Source of the DNA: Deltaproteobacteria bacterium
GTDB taxonomy: Bacteria; Myxococcota_A; Polyangia; JAAYKL01
Direction of reading: 5' to 3'
DNA: 7,141 nucleotides
Assembly (NCBI GenBank): GCA_011389755.1
Contig: JAABTR010000250.1
Location: forward strand, 1 to 7,141
Part shown: piece after piece, positions 5,223 through 7,141 of the stretch
Numbering within the stretch: the first letter of the stretch is position 1
How the letters are laid out: each line of letters opens with the position of its first letter
Notes under the pieces: model-generated
What the model was told of the DNA's origin: nothing
Seen by the model: the letters and a program-made list of their open reading frames with translations, nothing else
Databases searched by the model: none
Made by a program: the position numbers and the translations under genes

Positions 5223-6322
5223 CACTGCACCTCGATCTCGGCGGAGATCGCTCCTGCCGCAGATAGAGATTGAAAGATCACGATGAGATCCGAGGGCTTG
5301 ACGCCCAGCCTGTTCAGCGCGTTGACCAGGTCGCTCACCGTCGCCGCGGAGGGCACGAAGTGCAGCTGCCCCGGGGCCTGCTCGGCGTCCAGCTCGGTCT
5401 CTCCCACCACCACGGTCTCACCCTCGGTAAACGGGGTGTCTGGCTGGGAGACGAAGGCGCGCTCGGAGATCTCGACGGTGAGCCCGCCGTGGGCGATGGC
5501 CGCGGGTCTCAGCTGAACTTCCGAGCCCACCACCACGGTCCCGGTGCGCTCGTTGATGATGATCTTGGCCCGGCCGTCTTGTTGGACATCGACGCTGCCG
5601 ATGGCCGCGAGCAGGCGCACCGAGCTGCCCTCGAAACTGTCGGGCATGCTCACCTCGATGAGGCCGGGATCCACCGCGCGGGCGTAGCCGCCGCCGAGCC
5701 TCTTGTTGATGGCTCCGACGGCCCGGGACGCGGTGGTGGCGTCGGCGCTCTTGAGGCTGAGTTGGACCTTGCTGCCCACCTTCACGCTCGTGGGGATCTC
5801 GTTTTCGACGAGCGCGCCCCCGGGGATGCGACCGACCGTGGGGTGTCCTTGAGTCTTGGAGGCTCCCTGGCCGCCGGCCGAGAAGCCGCCGACCGACAGG
5901 GGACCTTGCGCCACGGCGTAGACTTGGCGATTGGCGCCGAGCAGAGGCGTCTGAATCAAGGTGCCGCCGCGCAAGCTCTTGGCGTCGCCCAACGAGGAGA
6001 CCACCACGTCGATCTGCTGACCCACCCGCGCGAAAGCCGGTATCTCGGCGGTGACCATGACCGCGGCGGCGTTCTTGATCTTGATCTTCCCCGTGTCGAT
6101 GCGCACGCCGAGCCTGCGCAGCATGGCGGCCACCGACTGCAAGGTGAACTCGGCCTTTCGGCCGTCGCCGGTGTTGTTCAGGCCCACGACGATGCCGTAC
6201 CCCACGAGCTGATTGGGACGCGCCCCCATCACGTCGACGATGTCCTTGAGCCTGTCGGCACGGGCCGGCGCGGCCAGCAGCATCGCGGCGAGGAGACAGA
6301 GAATGAATCGCGAGGTGCGCAT
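5222..6322 (-). CDS. flgI: FlgI, flagellar P-ring protein
   Basis: FlgI (366 aa) is secreted by Sec to the periplasm and forms the P-ring around the rod in the peptidoglycan layer, with FlgA as its chaperone. A clean signal peptide (MRTSRFILCLLAAMLLAAPA, cleavage after ARA at residue 22) precedes the mature start DRLKDIVDV. Family signatures follow: NQLVGYGIVVGLNNTGDG (37-54), IDVVVSSLGDAKSLRGGTLIQTPL (about 104-127), and the C-terminal NRLGVKPSDLIVIFQSLSAAGAISAEIEVQ. The length is typical. The start at ATG 6322 is set by AAGGAGG five bases upstream and by the signal peptide; the longer in-frame extension to 6373 would precede it with flgH-overlapping sequence. It begins 11 bases after the flgH stop and its own stop overlaps the flgJ start. 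Confidence 0.97.
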   Translation of the reverse strand: MRTSRFILCLLAAMLLAAPARADRLKDIVDVMGARPNQLVGYGIVVGLNNTGDGRKAEFTLQSVAAMLRRLGVRIDTGKIKIKNAAAVMVTAEIPAFARVGQQIDVVVSSLGDAKSLRGGTLIQTPLLGANRQVYAVAQGPLSVGGFSAGGQGASKTQGHPTVGRIPGGALVENEIPTSVKVGSKVQLSLKSADATTASRAVGAINKRLGGGYARAVDPGLIEVSMPDSFEGSSVRLLAAIGSVDVQQDGRAKIIINERTGTVVVGSEVQLRPAAIAHGGLTVEISERAFVSQPDTPFTEGETVVVGETELDAEQAPGQLHFVPSAATVSDLVNALNRLGVKPSDLIVIFQSLSAAGAISAEIEVQ

Positions 6323-6333
6323 CGGGTCCTCCT

Positions 6334-7077
6334 TCAAAGGGGGCTGTAGCGGTCGACCAACCTGTGGAGCCAACCGGGAGACTGCTGATCGGCCACCACA
6401 CCGCGACCGGAGAACTCCACCTGGGCGTCCGCGATGAGCGACGAACGCACCGAGTTGTCCGGCTGCACGTCGAGGGCGCGGATGACGCCGCTGACATAGA
6501 AGTGGAGCTCCTCTGCGTTGAGCAAGATGACCTTGTGACCCTCGATGAAGAGGTCGCCGTTTGGCAGCACCTGCCTCACCCGCACGGCGATCCGCCCTTC
6601 GAGCTTTCCGTTGCGCGAGGTGCTGCCTTGCCCCTGAAAATCGCTTTTGCTCATCAGCTTGATGAGCGAGTTGGGATCGAGGTCGGGGTATTGCTCCGTG
6701 ATCCCGGCCATGAGCCCTAAAAGATTGGGGATCCCGAGCTGCATCTCGGATTCCTTGCCCAAGCGTGTCTGGGCGTCGCCCTTGCCCCGGGACTCTTCGT
6801 CGATGATCACCGTGAGGATGTCACCCACCCGCGAGGCGCGCAGGTCTTCGAAGAGGCTGGGGGAGGATTGGCTCCAGATCGACCCGGCCCCTTTGGGCGC
6901 CAAGTTGCCGTCGCCGTAGTCGCCGGCCTCGTAGACCCGCTGGCGCGGTGTGTAGGGCTTTATGTGCCGGGGCTCGCAGCCCATCACGATCGCGCCGGCC
7001 CACACCCACAGGCAGACCGTGGACACAAGCCATCGGAATGTCGCCTTTGTCGTCAATTGTCTGCTTTGTCTTTTCAT
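6334..7077 (-). CDS. flgH: FlgH, flagellar L-ring lipoprotein
   Basis: FlgH (247 aa) is the outer-membrane lipoprotein that makes the L-ring, the bushing through which the rod leaves the cell. The start at ATG 7077 gives a basic N-region (MKRQSRQLTTKATFR), a hydrophobic core and a lipobox-like VMGC with Cys34 as the lipidated residue. Family motifs follow: GSIWSQSSPSLFEDLRASRV then GDILTVIIDE (65-94), VLPNGDLFIEG, the strand HFYVSGVIRALDVQPDNSV, IADAQVEFSGRGVV, and the terminal SPGWLHRLVDRYSPL. The ATG overlaps the flgA stop as ATGA, which explains the poor ribosome site (GGAG is too far upstream) and implies translational coupling. A start 14 codons further upstream would fall within flgA and spoil the signal peptide. 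Confidence 0.96.
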   Translation of the reverse strand: MKRQSRQLTTKATFRWLVSTVCLWVWAGAIVMGCEPRHIKPYTPRQRVYEAGDYGDGNLAPKGAGSIWSQSSPSLFEDLRASRVGDILTVIIDEESRGKGDAQTRLGKESEMQLGIPNLLGLMAGITEQYPDLDPNSLIKLMSKSDFQGQGSTSRNGKLEGRIAVRVRQVLPNGDLFIEGHKVILLNAEELHFYVSGVIRALDVQPDNSVRSSLIADAQVEFSGRGVVADQQSPGWLHRLVDRYSPL

Positions 7078-7141
7078 GGCGCCACCACGGCGACTCCAGG
7101 AGCCGCGACCTCGACCCACAGGCGCTTGGATGAGCTCCCGA
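7074..7141 (-). CDS. flgA: FlgA, P-ring assembly chaperone, C-terminal end only
   Basis: The frame enters at the right edge and ends at TGA 7076-7074, overlapping the flgH ATG by four bases. The 22 visible residues (GSSSKRLWVEVAAPGVAVVAP) fit the end of FlgA. There the SAF-like domain finishes with a Ser-rich turn, a strand and a PGxVxV strand, as in 'NxSSGRxxxxxVxxPGxVxV'. FlgA is a periplasmic chaperone that helps FlgI polymerise into the P-ring, and flgA directly before flgH-flgI is a usual deltaproteobacterial order. The call rests on this short tail plus position; most of the gene lies outside the window. Confidence 0.62.
   Translation of the reverse strand, partial: GSSSKRLWVEVAAPGVAVVAP

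Noticed and set aside
5270..6349. Long open frame on the plus strand opposite flgI (359 codons)
   Set aside because: It is His/Gly/Asp/Ala-rich low-complexity translation lying over a complete FlgI. It has no family match and no operon context, so it is a shadow.
6323..6373. N-terminal extension of FlgI to an upstream start at 6373
   Set aside because: It would overlap the end of flgH and bury the signal peptide. The ATG at 6322 has an excellent Shine-Dalgarno.
7078..7119. N-terminal extension of FlgH to a start at 7119
   Set aside because: The added Gly/Arg/Ser-rich residues are simply flgA sequence in another frame, and they would displace the lipoprotein signal. The ATGA overlap at 7077 is the normal coupling.
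1..7141. Mobile elements, CRISPR arrays, prophage or attachment sites
   Set aside because: Genes are contiguous, in one direction and complete except at the window edges. I see no repeat arrays, terminal inverted repeats, transposase or integrase.

Overview
The window is one densely packed flagellar gene block, read entirely on the minus strand (right to left in window coordinates). It comes from a GC-rich, Gram-negative bacterium. L-ring (FlgH lipoprotein) and P-ring (FlgI with a signal peptide) proteins require an outer membrane. The gene order flgA-flgH-flgI-flgJ-flgM-flgN-flgK-flgL-csrA-fliW resembles that of deltaproteobacterial lineages (Desulfobacterota, Myxococcota and relatives). The lineage is an inference from gene order and composition; no marker gene is present. 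Layout in transcription order: the last codons of flgA (7141-7074), flgH, flgI and flgJ form the rod/ring part, joined by 4-base or 1-base overlaps or an 11-base gap. Inside the 3' end of flgJ is a good sigma-28 (FliA) type promoter (4146-4120). It should give the late genes flgM, flgN, flgK, flgL, csrA and fliW their own class-3 transcript. After fliW there is a 131-base non-coding gap (132-262), the only sizeable intergenic region. It holds a second sigma-28-like promoter (236-210), a small GNRA-loop hairpin with a T-run that probably ends the operon (203-186), and the leader of another gene (131 to the left edge). Only the first 43 codons of that gene are in the window, and I do not recognise it. 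How the genes work together: FlgA, FlgI and FlgH build the P- and L-rings, and FlgJ acts at the rod during wall penetration. FlgM holds sigma-28 until the hook is finished. FlgN chaperones FlgK and FlgL, the hook-filament junction proteins. CsrA represses translation of late messages and FliW antagonises CsrA. The operon therefore encodes both a transcriptional checkpoint (FlgM/sigma-28) and a translational one (FliW/CsrA). Most notable observations: (1) the leader of the unrecognised left-edge gene carries a 12/12 match to the SELEX-derived CsrA consensus across its start codon, and a 10/12 second copy, 29 bases upstream, displayed in a hairpin loop. This points to a direct CsrA/FliW target next to csrA-fliW. 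(2) FlgJ lacks the usual C-terminal glucosaminidase and instead has a region resembling a CHAP- or NlpC/P60-like cysteine amidase (Cys186, His265). (3) A sigma-28 promoter appears to be fitted against the operon terminator so that its start site falls at the base of the terminator hairpin.
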